A stretch of DNA of 15,571 bases from Nitrososphaerales archaeon TH5896 (GCA_014523625.1 JAATVP010000051.1:1-15571); one strand, 5' to 3'; positions 1 to 7,563 are shown, counted from the first letter of the stretch. Notes: generated from the sequence alone by a model not told the origin. Made by a program: numbers and translations.

Positions 1-290
1 GTACAGGTTCAGCTATAGACTCAAACCTTATGAATGGCAATTTGCTAGCAGGAATAACATTTGTCAACACACAACAGTCCAGCATAGGAATGAATAATGT
101 AGTTGGAAGTCAGAATGGAGTATTTCTTGATGGACAGAGCACACAGAATACAATATCAGCCAATAACGTACTTGAGAATGTAATTGACCTTAACAATGCA
201 AACGGACTACCAACAAACATCAATGCAAATCAGTATGTAGACAACAGCTGTGAGACAAGTAATCCAAGTGGATTGTGTATAGGAAGGTAA
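1..290 (+). CDS. Beta-helix repeat protein, C-terminal fragment (5' end outside window)
   Basis: The reading frame is open from base 3, so the true start lies upstream of the window. About 95 residues remain. They show the Asn/Gly/Ser/Ile-rich pattern of right-handed parallel beta-helix (pectate-lyase-like or NosD-like) proteins, with rungs such as NNVVGSQNGVFLDG and QNTISANNVLENV, followed by a short tail with two cysteines (in SCETSNPSGLC) that may form a disulfide. In this lineage such proteins are usually secreted or surface-attached, but the signal peptide would be outside the window. Substrate or partner cannot be inferred. A T6 run lies about 30 bases after the stop. The fold is fairly secure; the function is not. 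Confidence 0.75.
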   Translation, partial: TGSAIDSNLMNGNLLAGITFVNTQQSSIGMNNVVGSQNGVFLDGQSTQNTISANNVLENVIDLNNANGLPTNINANQYVDNSCETSNPSGLCIGR

Positions 291-321
291 TAAGACTTAA
301 GTAGTAGAGACCTACCAACCC

Positions 322-327
322 TTTTTT
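322..327 (+). terminator. Poly-T terminator after beta-helix gene
   Basis: A run of six T follows a C-rich stretch about 32 bases after the stop of the beta-helix gene. Archaeal RNA polymerase commonly terminates at such U-tracts without a hairpin. Assigned from position and composition only. Confidence 0.45.
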
Positions 328-548
328 CCGATTATGCGATAGCTGGGTCTTCCAAATTCTTACATTGATCTCGTGGTAGAACTTACTACTTCATACCATT
401 GATGGGCATTTGGACTGACCACTCCAATGCAACGATAGAAAACCTAGAATTAACATCTATCGGAGAGTAGCTCGATGCTATCGTGAATAAACGTCAGGTT
501 ATGAAAAGAACAAGATTTTTTTAGCTATTATTACAGTAAGTCAGTGAG

Positions 549-761
549 ATGTTAAAGTCGTCGAACCTGGAGAATGGACGAAATAGAAAACTTGAGGGCT
601 CAAGACGATACAAAATCGATGCTATCTTCCATATTCTCGCGTCATATTCTAAATGTGAAAAAATAATCATGAAATGGTGTGGTCGGGCATTTTATATGAC
701 AAGTCCTGTACGAAATGAGATCGACAAAGGCTCCTTTATATTGATCAAGAATGCTGCCTAG
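549..761 (+). CDS. Doubtful small ORF overlapping the Bax1 start
   Basis: A 70-codon ATG frame ends 11 bases inside the following nuclease gene. The product would be basic, with no recognisable motif, signal or membrane segment. An overlap of this kind can mean translational coupling. Against that, a good TATA-like element (TTTATATG, 691-698) lies inside the frame and is well placed to start the nuclease transcript near 720, which would leave this frame untranscribed. Bases 291-548 hold only the T-run and a few CGATAG/CTATCG motifs, with no convincing gene. Treat as low confidence. Confidence 0.25.
   Translation: MLKSSNLENGRNRKLEGSRRYKIDAIFHILASYSKCEKIIMKWCGRAFYMTSPVRNEIDKGSFILIKNAA
691..698 (+). 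promoter_or_regulatory. TATA box for the Bax1-like gene
   Basis: TTTATATG fits an archaeal TATA box. A transcript start about 26 bases downstream would give a leader of about 30 bases before the ATG at 751. A second TATA-like string around 736-742 is too close to the start codon to serve it. Confidence 0.4.
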
Positions 762-2508
762 TCAATTACTTAGAGTTAGAACAAGAAAGGGAGAGATAAT
801 TCCCCTCTTTGGTGGCGGCGAGAATAAGTTTAGAAATTTAGAACTTGCTAAAATAATCATCCATGAATTCGAGGAATCAGTTGCAAACAAAGAAAAGAAA
901 AAAACATTAAACGAAAGGATATTACTGGTGGAGAACAATTTTGACGACTATAAGCTCGTAAGAGGACTTTCAACGTTACTTGAGAGAAGATGTCATTTCG
1001 GTACCACCATAAACCAACTGGACGATAAGTATGAGAATATTGTGAGTCCTGTCGACATTCGGAGGCTACTTTGGGAGGAATCGTCAATCCGTGGTTTTGC
1101 GCTAACCCAATCTCGCCATGATGAGATATTAAATGCGATCGCATCAAAGACCAAGCTTTCATCGACTTCCATATTGCAATCAATATGGAGTGACCTTGAT
1201 GAAAATACGGTCTTAGAATTCTTCGATTCTGTAGTTCCTGAAGAATTACTAAGATGGTATGATCTATCACTATTGCAGACTTTGCTTTTCACATGTACTA
1301 GGCTGGAGTTCAGCGTAAGAGGAGGCACAAACTGGAAGAACGTCTTTAGAAAAGTAAAGCATCTAGGGTTAATGTATAATTTGAAGGAGCAGATTACTTC
1401 GAGTGAGAGCTCGGATTCCGAAAATATTTATGTCAAATATAATAGTGAACACCAAATCCATGCCAACATGAAGGATAAAAGCGACCATGACAGCAGGTTG
1501 GTGTGTTCAATTGATGGGCCTGTCAGTCTATTCAAGTTGACCGACAGATATGGAACTTCTATAGCGAAACTCATTCCGTACATCATTTCATCATCTTGGT
1601 GGTACCTGAACGCGCTCATAGTCAGAAAGACACTGTCTGGAAAGAAGATTTATGAATTTAGAGCCTCGTCTGAAGCATTTCAGCACCTCAAATTGGGAGA
1701 ACCATCTCGCAATTCTACGGACAATCGCATCAAGAACCGACTAACTTCTTCATACTTCGACAGTTCCCTGGAAGAAAAATTTGCGACTAAGTTCGAACAC
1801 CTTGCGAGCCGGTGGAAAATAAAAAGAGAGCCTGACCCCTTAATCGTCGGGAATGGAGTAGCATTTATTCCTGATTTCTTATTTGAGAAGTATGGTCGAA
1901 AGGTCTATTTAGAAATTGTAGGATTTTGGACGAAAGAGTACCTGGAGAAAAAATTCCAAAAAGTTAGCGATATACTCCGTAATGGTAACGTCGATCTCTT
2001 CGTTGCGGTAGACGAAGAGCTTTCTTGTTCAAAGCTTTTGCCCTCATCAATATACGACCTATCGAATAACAGAATCATATTTTTTAGGAAAACTTCAGTT
2101 CCAGTGAAGAAGCTACTTGAGTATCTAAAATCAATCGATAAACAGCAAATTGAATCGAAGATGTCAGATTCAAATCTAAGGATAAGATTTGACGGCAGAA
2201 AAGATATCATTTCCATTGAAGAAATCTCGGAAACATATAAAGTCCCAGTTGAAATTGCTACGGCACTTGCGACCAGGGACAATAGCGTAGATTATTCGAA
2301 GATAGATTCATGGTTTGTGTCCAAGTCAAAGGTGAATTTGTTAGCCGAGCTCTTAGCCAACACCACGAAATTTACTGAAGCGTGTGCTATCTTATCTGAA
2401 AATTCTATCCCCGAAGTTTGTCACGCCGAACTTATTTCATTGTTAGGCTATGATATTATTTGGCAGAGCATGAACACTGACGATACCGTGCTCGTAAAGC
2501 GAAAATGA
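751..2508 (+). CDS. Bax1-type DUF790 nuclease, XPB helicase partner
   Basis: The 585-residue protein matches the archaeal DUF790/Bax1 family: a structure-specific DNA endonuclease that in other archaea binds the XPB helicase and acts in DNA repair. The start MLPSQLLRVRTRKGEI is the family's usual N-terminus, which fixes the ATG at 751. DDYKLVRGL (about 65-73) and DGPVSLF (255-261) are further family motifs. The PD-(D/E)XK-like nuclease core is visible as ExxFA near 341-345, IPDF with Asp375, and EIVGFWTKEYLEKK with Glu388 and nearby lysines. About 110 residues follow the core, with helix-rich segments. XPB normally sits next to this gene; none is here, the upstream neighbour being a beta-helix protein and the downstream region lacking a helicase. 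Fold and family are solid; the repair role is by homology. Confidence 0.88.
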   Translation: MLPSQLLRVRTRKGEIIPLFGGGENKFRNLELAKIIIHEFEESVANKEKKKTLNERILLVENNFDDYKLVRGLSTLLERRCHFGTTINQLDDKYENIVSPVDIRRLLWEESSIRGFALTQSRHDEILNAIASKTKLSSTSILQSIWSDLDENTVLEFFDSVVPEELLRWYDLSLLQTLLFTCTRLEFSVRGGTNWKNVFRKVKHLGLMYNLKEQITSSESSDSENIYVKYNSEHQIHANMKDKSDHDSRLVCSIDGPVSLFKLTDRYGTSIAKLIPYIISSSWWYLNALIVRKTLSGKKIYEFRASSEAFQHLKLGEPSRNSTDNRIKNRLTSSYFDSSLEEKFATKFEHLASRWKIKREPDPLIVGNGVAFIPDFLFEKYGRKVYLEIVGFWTKEYLEKKFQKVSDILRNGNVDLFVAVDEELSCSKLLPSSIYDLSNNRIIFFRKTSVPVKKLLEYLKSIDKQQIESKMSDSNLRIRFDGRKDIISIEEISETYKVPVEIATALATRDNSVDYSKIDSWFVSKSKVNLLAELLANTTKFTEACAILSENSIPEVCHAELISLLGYDIIWQSMNTDDTVLVKRK

Positions 2509-2786
2509 ATACTAGCGATTCTCGCATCATTCCAATGAGTTATAGATTGGTTAGTTTGACATATGTCTTGATATAGGAGAGTTGAAAGAAATTTGCCATC
2601 ATATCTTGTGCACAATGTTCCTCAAATGATCGGTCGACATGACAAGTGGACAACTTCTAGTTACCCCTCAAAGACCATGGAAGTTTTTGCTGGGATCTTA
2701 ATAAATTAGTTAAAGGAGATAAATCTTAAAGGAAGTAGTTATTAAAGTCAATATTCTGTAATTGAAATCCGCCGAGCTAGGGCTCG
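2509..2786. other. Spacer between nuclease gene and minus-strand pseudogene
   Basis: No convincing gene or RNA is seen. It holds a 10-bp palindrome (GACATATGTC, 2558-2567), which is expected by chance in a window this size, and AT-rich sequence. No clear poly-T terminator follows the nuclease gene. Confidence 0.4.
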
Positions 2787-3071
2787 CTACTTTGCTAATT
2801 TGGAGGAGGCGAGATGTCTCAATTCATCAACGGCTATCTCAAGTTTATCCTGTTTATTTTGTAACTCGACAACGCACCTAGCCAGGTGTTCATTCATGTC
2901 ATGATAATGTATGGAACGATAGTAATTGAACAAATTATCGAGTTCTGCCTGGCCACCACCTTCAAAACCTTGATCACATAGGAGACATCATGCAAATCGT
3001 ATACACAACATTTAGCTTACATATAAATTTTCATGCTTATCGTCCAGGTATACGTGATCTAACCAGAACAT
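2787..3071 (-). pseudogene. Decayed small protein gene with two in-frame stops
   Basis: Reading leftward, a TATA box (TTATAATA at 3105-3112) is followed after about 11 predicted leader bases by an ATG at 3071. Nineteen codons (MFWLDHVYLDDKHENLYVS) run into a TAA at 3012-3014. The same frame has a TGA at 2988-2990 and is then open to a TAG at 2787-2789. This last part encodes a protein-like, coiled-coil-like sequence including NLFNYYRSIHYHDMNEHLA and VELQNKQDKLEIAVDEL. The stretch between the stops reads sensibly one frame over (KCCVYDLHDVSYVIKV), so two compensating indels would restore about 95 residues. A shorter translated version from TTG 2933 or ATG 2897 is possible. Family not recognised. 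Confidence 0.45.
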
Positions 3072-3154
3072 GTCATGATTAATAATTGAAAAATCTACTA
3101 CTAGTATTATAACCGCGCCGGTGAGATAGACGAAATGATTTCATTTTAGAAAGG

Positions 3155-3178
3155 TTTCTGTGGGCGGAGACACAGAAA
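3155..3178 (-). terminator. Hairpin just after the minus-strand hypothetical gene
   Basis: TTTCTGTG (3155-3162) and CACAGAAA (3171-3178) form a perfect 8-bp stem around an 8-base loop. It starts 9 bases after the stop codon of the leftward gene at 3188-3499, so it probably marks or protects that transcript's 3' end. No strong U-tract follows, so a stabilising or processing role is as likely as termination. Confidence 0.45.
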
Positions 3179-3187
3179 GTCATTAAG

Positions 3188-3499
3188 TTAAATTTGTGTT
3201 TTATTTTTTAATCTTCTTAATATTTCCTTGTCAATCTCTTCATGCTTTATTATCTCTCCTCGGCGGCCTGGAGTCTTCATTTGTTGTTGGTTCACTTGTC
3301 GTCTTTCCTCCAAAAGCTCGTCAATACCAAAATAGTTGTTGATGCCATGTTGCCGCTTCTTCTTCAATTCGTTCATGTATCTAGTTCTAAAGTCACTCTC
3401 GTCTGCAAGGTTTTGAGCAGAATGATCAATATTGGCCGAGAAAGTTTCAACTGCAAGTCTTGATTTGTTCTCCATGTTTTCCTTGTGATATGAGTACAT
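3188..3499 (-). CDS. Charged hypothetical protein, 103 aa
   Basis: The product is hydrophilic and rich in Lys, Arg, Glu and Gln, with no signal peptide or membrane segment. The centre (about 38-75) is helical and highly charged, with ELKKKRQHGINNYFGIDELL and a following ERRQVNQQQ stretch; the end (EIIKHEEIDKEILRRLKNK) is also helical. Start is ATG 3499; ATG at residue 9 (3475) is an alternative. The leftward frame is preferred over the opposite-strand frame because its composition is protein-like while the reverse frame is Leu/Ser-rich shadow. No family recognised; likely cytoplasmic. A hairpin follows its stop. Confidence 0.6.
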   Translation of the reverse strand: MYSYHKENMENKSRLAVETFSANIDHSAQNLADESDFRTRYMNELKKKRQHGINNYFGIDELLEERRQVNQQQMKTPGRRGEIIKHEEIDKEILRRLKNKTQI

Positions 3500-3976
3500 A
3501 TAAGAATGTAATTAATTCACATCTGCAGCGCTGGAGTTCCTACCATTGATAGCAAGCTTTTTCCTTTAATTAATATTCAATCTAGTAGGCTCGTGAGTAG
3601 CTATTAGTCCTATCCATCACTCCTATTGCAATGTTTACAAATACTGATAGGAGTTTAAACTGTCAACACTGAGCCAAGACAAGCGACGTTATATGTTCAA
3701 GCGGGAACCACACTCCATGTCATAGCCATTAATAGGAGCAATCCGAAGTCAATGGTTTGAAGCCTATTCTGGCTCTCGCGGAGGCAAAATGATGTCAATA
3801 AATGATTGGTACTTATTAGGACATCGAGTATGACAGTATCTTCCCTTGGCGGTAGGATTTCAAGTTGAGGACTAATGTTTAGTCGATTTTGATAAATATC
3901 CGGCCCCAAAGAAACAAGTCGTCACTTCTGTCAGGTCCTTTAGATAGGATTGAACTCGGACTAAAAATCGTGGAGA
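3500..3976. other. Spacer with a TCCTAT inverted repeat, no secure gene
   Basis: ACTCCTAT (3619-3626) and ATAGGAGT (3647-3654) are perfect inverted repeats 20 bases apart, preceded by a near-direct copy AGTCCTAT (3606-3613) and followed by GTTTAAAC (3653-3660). This could be an operator or a weak hairpin. A leftward 70-codon frame with a TTG start (3697-3909) crosses the region, but its sequence resembles no family and it lacks a clear promoter. Confidence 0.35.
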
Positions 3977-3977
3977 A

Positions 3978-3992
3978 TTATATTATATTATA
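3978..3992 (+). promoter_or_regulatory. TATA region for the secreted acidic protein at 4059
   Basis: The stretch TTATATTATATTATA lies 67-81 bases before the TTG start. A transcript start near 4010-4018 would give a leader of about 40-50 bases, longer than at most genes here. Confidence 0.5.
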
Positions 3993-4058
3993 ATGTTAAC
4001 GTAGACAAGTACTAAAATCAAATAACAATGGTCCTGAAGATAAGGTTGTAATATTCTG

Positions 4059-4418
4059 TTGCGCGAAATACCCATCAAGGATAGGATCCGTATCCCATCA
4101 ATATTCATAGTTACAATGCTTCTTGTTTTTGCTACTGGGGGGTTAGGCCTCTTTAGCACCATTGGCCTCGAAGTTCATGCTCAAAGATCTTCATCATGTG
4201 ATGGAGTTGTTATTTCGCTAGCGGATTGTTCGCCCTCAACTTCATCTTCACCCTCTTCTGGTGACGCTTCTGCTTCAGACGACAATGATAAAAACGATAA
4301 CAACGAAGGTGACAATGACAAGAGCGATAACAGTGAAGATCAGAAAGAGGAGAATAATGACGGTAACATTGAGGCAAAGATTCCCTCTACTGCAGGAGGG
4401 GGTGTTCCGTTTCCGTAG
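4059..4418 (+). CDS. Secreted acidic Ser/Asp/Asn-rich protein, 119 aa
   Basis: Residues 1-41 form a signal peptide: a basic n-region (KDRIRIP), a hydrophobic core (SIFIVTMLLVFATGGLGLF) and a likely cleavage after VHA, leaving Gln. The mature part begins with two cysteines (47 and 57) that may pair, then a Ser/Pro linker, then an Asp/Asn/Lys/Glu low-complexity stretch (about 70-103) and the end IPSTAGGGVPFP. The start is TTG 4059, since no upstream ATG is in frame and it keeps the basic n-region; ATG 4116 would remove it. It converges on a second protein of similar design at 4669-5073. An acidic, disordered extracellular chain may bind cations or act as a spacer; this is inference. Confidence 0.7.
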   Translation: MREIPIKDRIRIPSIFIVTMLLVFATGGLGLFSTIGLEVHAQRSSSCDGVVISLADCSPSTSSSPSSGDASASDDNDKNDNNEGDNDKSDNSEDQKEENNDGNIEAKIPSTAGGGVPFP

Positions 4419-4617
4419 CACTTGCCAACTATACCCATTAATGAATTGACATTATGTTAATTTCTTGAATTGAGGAATGTAAGGATTAGCATTATAAATA
4501 CACATTTTTCTTCCTCTGAGGGGTATAATTGCTATATTTCGGTTCCTGATATTGTATATCTAGTTCCCATTGTAAGAATTAGGAGTCTGAATAATACAAG
4601 ATTGTTCTTCGACTAGG

Positions 4618-4639
4618 GCTCAACTGTTGCCAGTTGAGC
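4618..4639. repeat. Perfect 9-bp inverted repeat (hairpin) between convergent genes
   Basis: GCTCAACTG (4618-4626) and CAGTTGAGC (4631-4639) form a perfect stem around a TTGC loop. It is 200 bases after the rightward stop at 4418 and 30 bases after the leftward stop at 4669. Being symmetric, it could act on both transcripts as a shared 3'-end structure. Confidence 0.55.
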
Positions 4640-4650
4640 AGCCTCAGGTT

Positions 4651-4658
4651 AAAAAAAA
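4651..4658 (-). terminator. T8 terminator of the leftward acidic-protein gene
   Basis: Eight consecutive A on the plus strand read as T8 leftward, 10 bases after the stop of the gene at 4669-5073. This is a typical archaeal U-tract terminator, with the 9-bp hairpin immediately beyond it. Confidence 0.55.
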
Positions 4659-4668
4659 GGTTCGTGTT

Positions 4669-5073
4669 TCACCACTCAAGCGATGGCATCCGTACGGCGG
4701 CAAAATCCTGGTTTACTTTGTCCATTATTTGCTCCATTAGTGGATTACTTTCAGTAGTGTCTGAATCTAAGCTTTCATCCGCTGCTGACTCCTGTCCCTC
4801 TGTGCTTCCCGTATCTTGACTTTCACTATCATCATTTGCACTCGATGATTCTGATGAGCCAGAGCTATCACTACCTTCGCCGTCATCAGCATCACTTGAA
4901 GGGCCATCTGAGGAGGACTGATCATTATTGCTATTACCGTCATGTTTCTGTGGGGCAGGTGTTATTTGTGCGAATGCATAGTTCTGAAAATCGCCGATCG
5001 CACCAAACATCGTCGCAAAAAGCCCTAGCAAGCCTGACAATGCGACGTATTTCATATGTTTGGAATTGAACAT
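4669..5073 (-). CDS. Secreted Ser/Asp/Glu-rich low-complexity protein, 134 aa
   Basis: The N-terminus is a signal peptide (KHMKYVALSGLLGLFATMFG core) with probable cleavage after AFA (33-35), leaving Gln. Residues 42-108 are almost entirely Ser, Asp, Glu, Gly and Asn and should be disordered and strongly negative. A short ordered-looking tail follows (PLMEQIMDKVNQDFAAVRMP). Start is ATG 5073; ATG 5055 (MKYVAL) is an alternative that keeps the signal. The architecture (signal, AxA-Q cleavage, acidic linker, short conserved-looking tail) mirrors the convergent neighbour at 4059-4418, though the sequences are not clearly homologous. No family recognised; role in the cell envelope is an inference. 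Confidence 0.72.
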   Translation of the reverse strand: MFNSKHMKYVALSGLLGLFATMFGAIGDFQNYAFAQITPAPQKHDGNSNNDQSSSDGPSSDADDGEGSDSSGSSESSSANDDSESQDTGSTEGQESAADESLDSDTTESNPLMEQIMDKVNQDFAAVRMPSLEW

Positions 5074-5173
5074 ATAATCAATATGTTATGAGCTGTCCAG
5101 ACTATTCTCCGTTAATTCAGATTTATCTGATAAGTATTACATACGTAATGTTTCACAGTTTACATGAATAGAA

Positions 5174-5389
5174 TTAGGTCAGTACAGAATTCCAAAAACA
5201 ACGGGTTGATAGGAAAATTGGAGAATTGTCTCCCAACTTGAATATATTGGCCCTTCTTTTCAAATCATTATTTCTTTTTCCTTTGGGTAATTTAGGTATT
5301 AATATAGTGCCAATTGGGATTTCGTGTAATGACTTTTGAAATCTACGTAATTCTTGTTTGCTGTCAAACTGACAATCTACTTCTATCAC
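5174..5389 (-). CDS. Possible small hypothetical protein downstream of the PII gene
   Basis: A 71-codon frame with a GTG start lies 40 bases after the PII stop, on the same strand. The first half (VIEVDCQFDSKQELRRFQK, then a hydrophobic IGTILIPKLPKG stretch) looks protein-like; the second half is less convincing. A TATA-like ATTAATAATT lies about 25-30 bases upstream, so it could be co-transcribed with the PII gene or start on its own. No family recognised. Confidence 0.35.
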   Translation of the reverse strand: MIEVDCQFDSKQELRRFQKSLHEIPIGTILIPKLPKGKRNNDLKRRANIFKLGDNSPIFLSTRCFWNSVLT

Positions 5390-5429
5390 AACCTAACATC
5401 AAGAATGAGAAATTATTAATGTATTTACA

Positions 5430-5759
5430 CTATCCCAAGTATTTGACATTCATCATGTGATCCACATTTGAGACGAAAATCATTCCATCTCCTTGTTCAC
5501 CATTTTTCCCAGATCTTGCAGATTCTATTATGGCATCTACGACTTCCTTGACTTGGGAATCAGGGATGACTAGTTCAAATTTGGCTCTCTGGATTAGGTC
5601 ATAGGATACAGGTTGACCTCTCCATTGGAGGTGAAGTTCCCTAGTCTTGCTCCAACCCATTACCGTGGATATGGTCATTCCCGCGACACCTAAATCCCTT
5701 AGACGCTCCTTTATAAGAGGCATTCTCTCTGCTCTTACAATTGCGTCTATCTTTTTCAA
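5430..5759 (-). CDS. Divergent PII (GlnB/GlnK-type) signalling protein
   Basis: The fold is clearly PII: KKIDAIVR at the N-terminus, LGVAGMTI, a full-length T-loop, then FELVIPDSQVKEVVDAII and a B-loop-like GDGMIFV. PII trimers normally sense ATP/ADP and 2-oxoglutarate and control ammonium transport and assimilation. With TTG 5759 as start (MKKIDAIVR, the family N-terminus, with GGAAGAAG upstream) numbering follows E. coli GlnB. Key residues differ: G37 to S, Q39 to T, Y46 to W, Y51 to V, K58 to R, K90 to M (residue 93 here), R101 to N and R103 to K. The B-loop carries about three extra residues (SGKNGEQGDG), and the C-terminal tail is shortened. Uridylylation at Tyr51 is impossible and classical 2-oxoglutarate/ATP binding doubtful. 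TTG 5774 is an alternative start. No amtB is adjacent. Confidence 0.85.
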   Translation of the reverse strand: MKKIDAIVRAERMPLIKERLRDLGVAGMTISTVMGWSKTRELHLQWRGQPVSYDLIQRAKFELVIPDSQVKEVVDAIIESARSGKNGEQGDGMIFVSNVDHMMNVKYLG

Positions 5760-5824
5760 TATAACTTCTTCCAAGGTATTAGTTTATATTCATTTATTAA
5801 ATGCGCCAGACAAGAGATAGGTGA
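5760..5824. promoter_or_regulatory. Overlapping divergent promoters, PII gene / 5825 gene
   Basis: Two TATA-like elements sit side by side: TTTATATT (5783-5790) pointing right, about 40 bases before ATG 5825, and ATTTAATAAAT on the minus strand (5792-5802) pointing left, about 35 bases before TTG 5759. Each predicted transcript would begin within or next to the other promoter's footprint, so binding of TBP/TFB on one side should hinder the other. Confidence 0.5.
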
Positions 5825-6211
5825 ATGGCAAGCAGCGAACTAGATGATCTTTGCAAGCAGATTCTACAATCTGATGGCTCTATAAGATTTGCAGGTATCG
5901 CCGACAAGTACGGCAAGCAAGTAGCTTTTGCCTACCGAGAAGGTCTTGTTCCGTACTTGAATCAGACCGAGTCAGAAATCTACTCAATTGATACTGTAAT
6001 GAGAATGAATAGTAGAAAGGAAATGGAGGCAAAGCTCGGCAAAGTGATTTATTCCTTTACACTTTATGGAAATCTTAAACGTGCCACTATATACGTTGGA
6101 AACATTGATCACCCGGTCCTAATGGCATCCTTTGATACCAGTTCGGATCATGAAAACATCATACTAAATAAAATACTGCCCATAGTGAGAGCAAAGCTAT
6201 CCAAAGAATAA
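5825..6211 (+). CDS. Thaumarchaeal small alpha/beta protein, DUF6659-like
   Basis: The 128-residue soluble protein has alternating helices and strands: LDDLCKQILQSDGSIRFAGI, then helix-rich EYS/MRMNSRKEMEAKL, then strands KVIYSFTLYGNLKRATIYV and HPVLMASFD, and a final amphipathic helix. I associate this pattern (SIRFAG, MRM..RK..E.KLGK, KRATIYV) with a small protein family expanded in Thaumarchaeota, which I tentatively link to DUF6659; the topology also recalls roadblock/LC7 domains. No catalytic motif is seen. Start is ATG 5825, next to AGGTGA. It shares its promoter region with the divergent PII gene, so co-regulation is plausible. Function unknown. Confidence 0.72.
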   Translation: MASSELDDLCKQILQSDGSIRFAGIADKYGKQVAFAYREGLVPYLNQTESEIYSIDTVMRMNSRKEMEAKLGKVIYSFTLYGNLKRATIYVGNIDHPVLMASFDTSSDHENIILNKILPIVRAKLSKE

Positions 6212-6304
6212 GGAATAGACTCGCGCTTTCCATTTGGATTATTGATATAGCGTCTATTAATAGAGTCCCCATGATAAGGTTAATTTATTTGATGCAAATG
6301 ACTT

Positions 6305-6374
6305 TAAGTGACGCAATTTGAGTGGCCTTTAATCGACCCACGTGTATGTGTTTGTCTCAATAAGGCCTCACTTA
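6305..6374. repeat. Bipartite inverted repeat (two stacked stems)
   Basis: TAAGTGA (6305-6311) pairs with TCACTTA (6368-6374) and GGCCTT (6324-6329) pairs with AAGGCC (6362-6367). On the 3' side the two arms are contiguous; on the 5' side they are separated by 12 bases. The 13 perfect pairs would close a 32-base loop. It lies in the spacer between convergent genes and just before the candidate small-RNA promoter. Confidence 0.4.
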
Positions 6375-6394
6375 TGTTTGTCATGACACCGAGA

Positions 6395-6407
6395 AGTATA
6401 ATATACT
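6395..6407 (+). promoter_or_regulatory. Symmetric TATA element before the candidate small RNA
   Basis: AGTATAATATACT is a 13-base symmetric element with a purine-rich flank (CGAGA) resembling a BRE. A rightward start would fall near 6426-6430, beside the symmetric ACAGTAACTGT (6416-6426) and 11-15 bases before the 76-nt hairpin. No open reading frame of useful size follows. Confidence 0.4.
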
Positions 6408-6440
6408 ATTCTGCTACAGTAACTGTGAACTAGTGAAAGA

Positions 6441-6516
6441 TGCCATAGCATTTCTGGTTGCTACCGTGACGCCGCAACAACAGCCAACTTGAAATAAACA
6501 AGAAATAGCTATGGCA
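6441..6516 (+). ncRNA. Candidate structured small RNA (76-nt hairpin)
   Basis: TGCCATAGC (6441-6449) pairs with GCTATGGCA (6508-6516), and ATTTCT (6450-6455) pairs with AGAAAT (6501-6506), with one bulged A at 6507: 15 pairs in all. Inside, GTTGC (6457-6461) pairs with GCAAC (6474-6478). A TATA element ends about 35 bases upstream. It lies in the 376-base spacer between genes ending at 6211 and 6588, with no protein-coding frame. A small non-autonomous repeat element is the main alternative, but no target-site duplication is obvious. Strand is assigned from the TATA element and is uncertain. Confidence 0.45.
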
Positions 6517-6587
6517 ATTAGCTGAATTGATAGAAGTGAAATCCATTAGCGTTGTTTTGGTTCTGGATATACCCAAATTCTACTATT

Positions 6588-6851
6588 TCAACAAATTCGA
6601 GCTTGCGTAATAAAAAAGCGAGGTGCTAGACACATACGGCCTGGTTTGCAATTATTTGGATTGAATATGTAATGTCGATCAGTCAAGTCCTCATGGTGAT
6701 GATGGTCTGCGTGATGAGGATGCTTGTGAGTCACGGTATGAGTATGTCCCTTGTGCCCGAACACATACGTATGCTCATCCATGTTCTCGCCGTTTTCATC
6801 GGTTGTCACTTTGCCAAGTGTATCACAGAGCTCTCCTATTATGGCAGTCAT
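6588..6851 (-). CDS. His-rich putative metal-binding protein, 87 aa
   Basis: Thirteen histidines fall between residues 27 and 60, in the pattern HKGHTHTVTHKHPHHADHHHH, flanked by acidic residues; Cys occurs at 9, 68, 74 and 87. Such stretches bind Zn, Ni, Co or Cu in metallochaperones and storage proteins. No signal peptide or membrane segment is seen, so it is probably cytoplasmic. The ATG at 6851 is supported by a minus-strand TATA box (TATTATAC, 6875-6882), which predicts a transcript beginning about two bases before the start codon, i.e. nearly leaderless. The opposite-strand frame is a Met/Val-rich shadow. Family not recognised; metal and partner unknown. Confidence 0.65.
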   Translation of the reverse strand: MTAIIGELCDTLGKVTTDENGENMDEHTYVFGHKGHTHTVTHKHPHHADHHHHEDLTDRHYIFNPNNCKPGRMCLAPRFFITQARIC

Positions 6852-6903
6852 TTAACAGTGGTCGATGGCTATAGGTATAATAGAATTCCTTCTTCAACAT
6901 AAC

Positions 6904-7005
6904 ATGATTGCAAGAGGGTTTACATATAGAAATTTAGAAGATGAAAGGACAGACGGCAAAGTCATCAAAAGACAAATGAGAAAGATACGAAAGCTAACAG
7001 TTTAA
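6904..7005 (+). CDS. Possible 33-residue basic peptide
   Basis: An ATG frame encodes a short basic peptide (starting MIARGFTYRNLEDERTDG and ending in a Lys/Arg-rich helix with KRQMRKIRK). The TATA-like element at 6870-6882 that serves the leftward His-rich gene could also fire rightward and place a start near 6900-6905. Many thaumarchaeal genes are this short, but nothing beyond composition and promoter spacing supports it. Confidence 0.28.
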   Translation: MIARGFTYRNLEDERTDGKVIKRQMRKIRKLTV

Positions 7006-7077
7006 GTGAGGTGTAAGAAAACAGAAGAAACTTTAAGTAAGCACACCCTTCTTAATTAGAATTTAAGGAATACGGAT

Positions 7078-7425
7078 ATGAGTCATGGAGAACCCACTCA
7101 GGAAACGTTAGCACAAATTTTCACACAGAGGCGTCAAGCAGTCAATAATCTGGTTGAACAATTGAAGGGCTTGGTAGGAAAGGAAGCGTCAAATGAAGTT
7201 ATAATCTCTCTGTGTATAACCCTTGCAGGTGAACTAGGCAACTTTTATCGGTTTTTTGAGCTGGAATCAAGAATGATAAATGCTTTGCAGAAGGAAATAG
7301 AAGTGTTGGCTATCGCTATTTATCAAGCAGAGAGCAAGGACGAAGTAAGAAGGGTGATTGATGCTATATCTAAGGATCTTTCTGGTGTTCTGAAGAGTTC
7401 AAGTATGGAAGAAACCATTAGTTAA
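7078..7425 (+). CDS. Helical hypothetical protein, 115 aa
   Basis: The sequence is almost all helix: TQETLAQIFTQRRQAVNNLV, then a hydrophobic helix around VIISLCITLAGELGNFYRFF (41-60), then a long amphipathic helix ESRMINALQKEIEVLAIAIY and a final helix DEVRRVIDAISKDL. There is no signal peptide, and the 41-60 segment is too interrupted by polar residues to be a clear membrane span. It may be a helical bundle or oligomeric coiled coil. Start is ATG 7078; a TATA-like CTTTAAGTA lies about 45 bases upstream. A hairpin plus U-tract follows the stop, which supports it as a separate transcript. Family not recognised. Confidence 0.65.
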   Translation: MSHGEPTQETLAQIFTQRRQAVNNLVEQLKGLVGKEASNEVIISLCITLAGELGNFYRFFELESRMINALQKEIEVLAIAIYQAESKDEVRRVIDAISKDLSGVLKSSSMEETIS

Positions 7426-7435
7426 TCTAAATATA

Positions 7436-7462
7436 GATCCTATCAAAAGTATAGGTCTTTTT
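7436..7462 (+). terminator. Hairpin plus T5 terminator after 7078 gene
   Basis: CCTAT (7439-7443) pairs with ATAGG (7451-7455) around CAAAAGT, extended by GA/TC across a bulge, and is followed by T5 (7458-7462). It begins 11 bases after the stop codon. Confidence 0.55.
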
Positions 7463-7563
7463 CAGTGGCCTTCTAAAGTTCAATGGTAGTACGTTTCCAA
7501 TTCATAGTGTCTATCTATAGCTCATTACTAAAAAAACGCTTCCAGAATTCATTATGGTCCTCT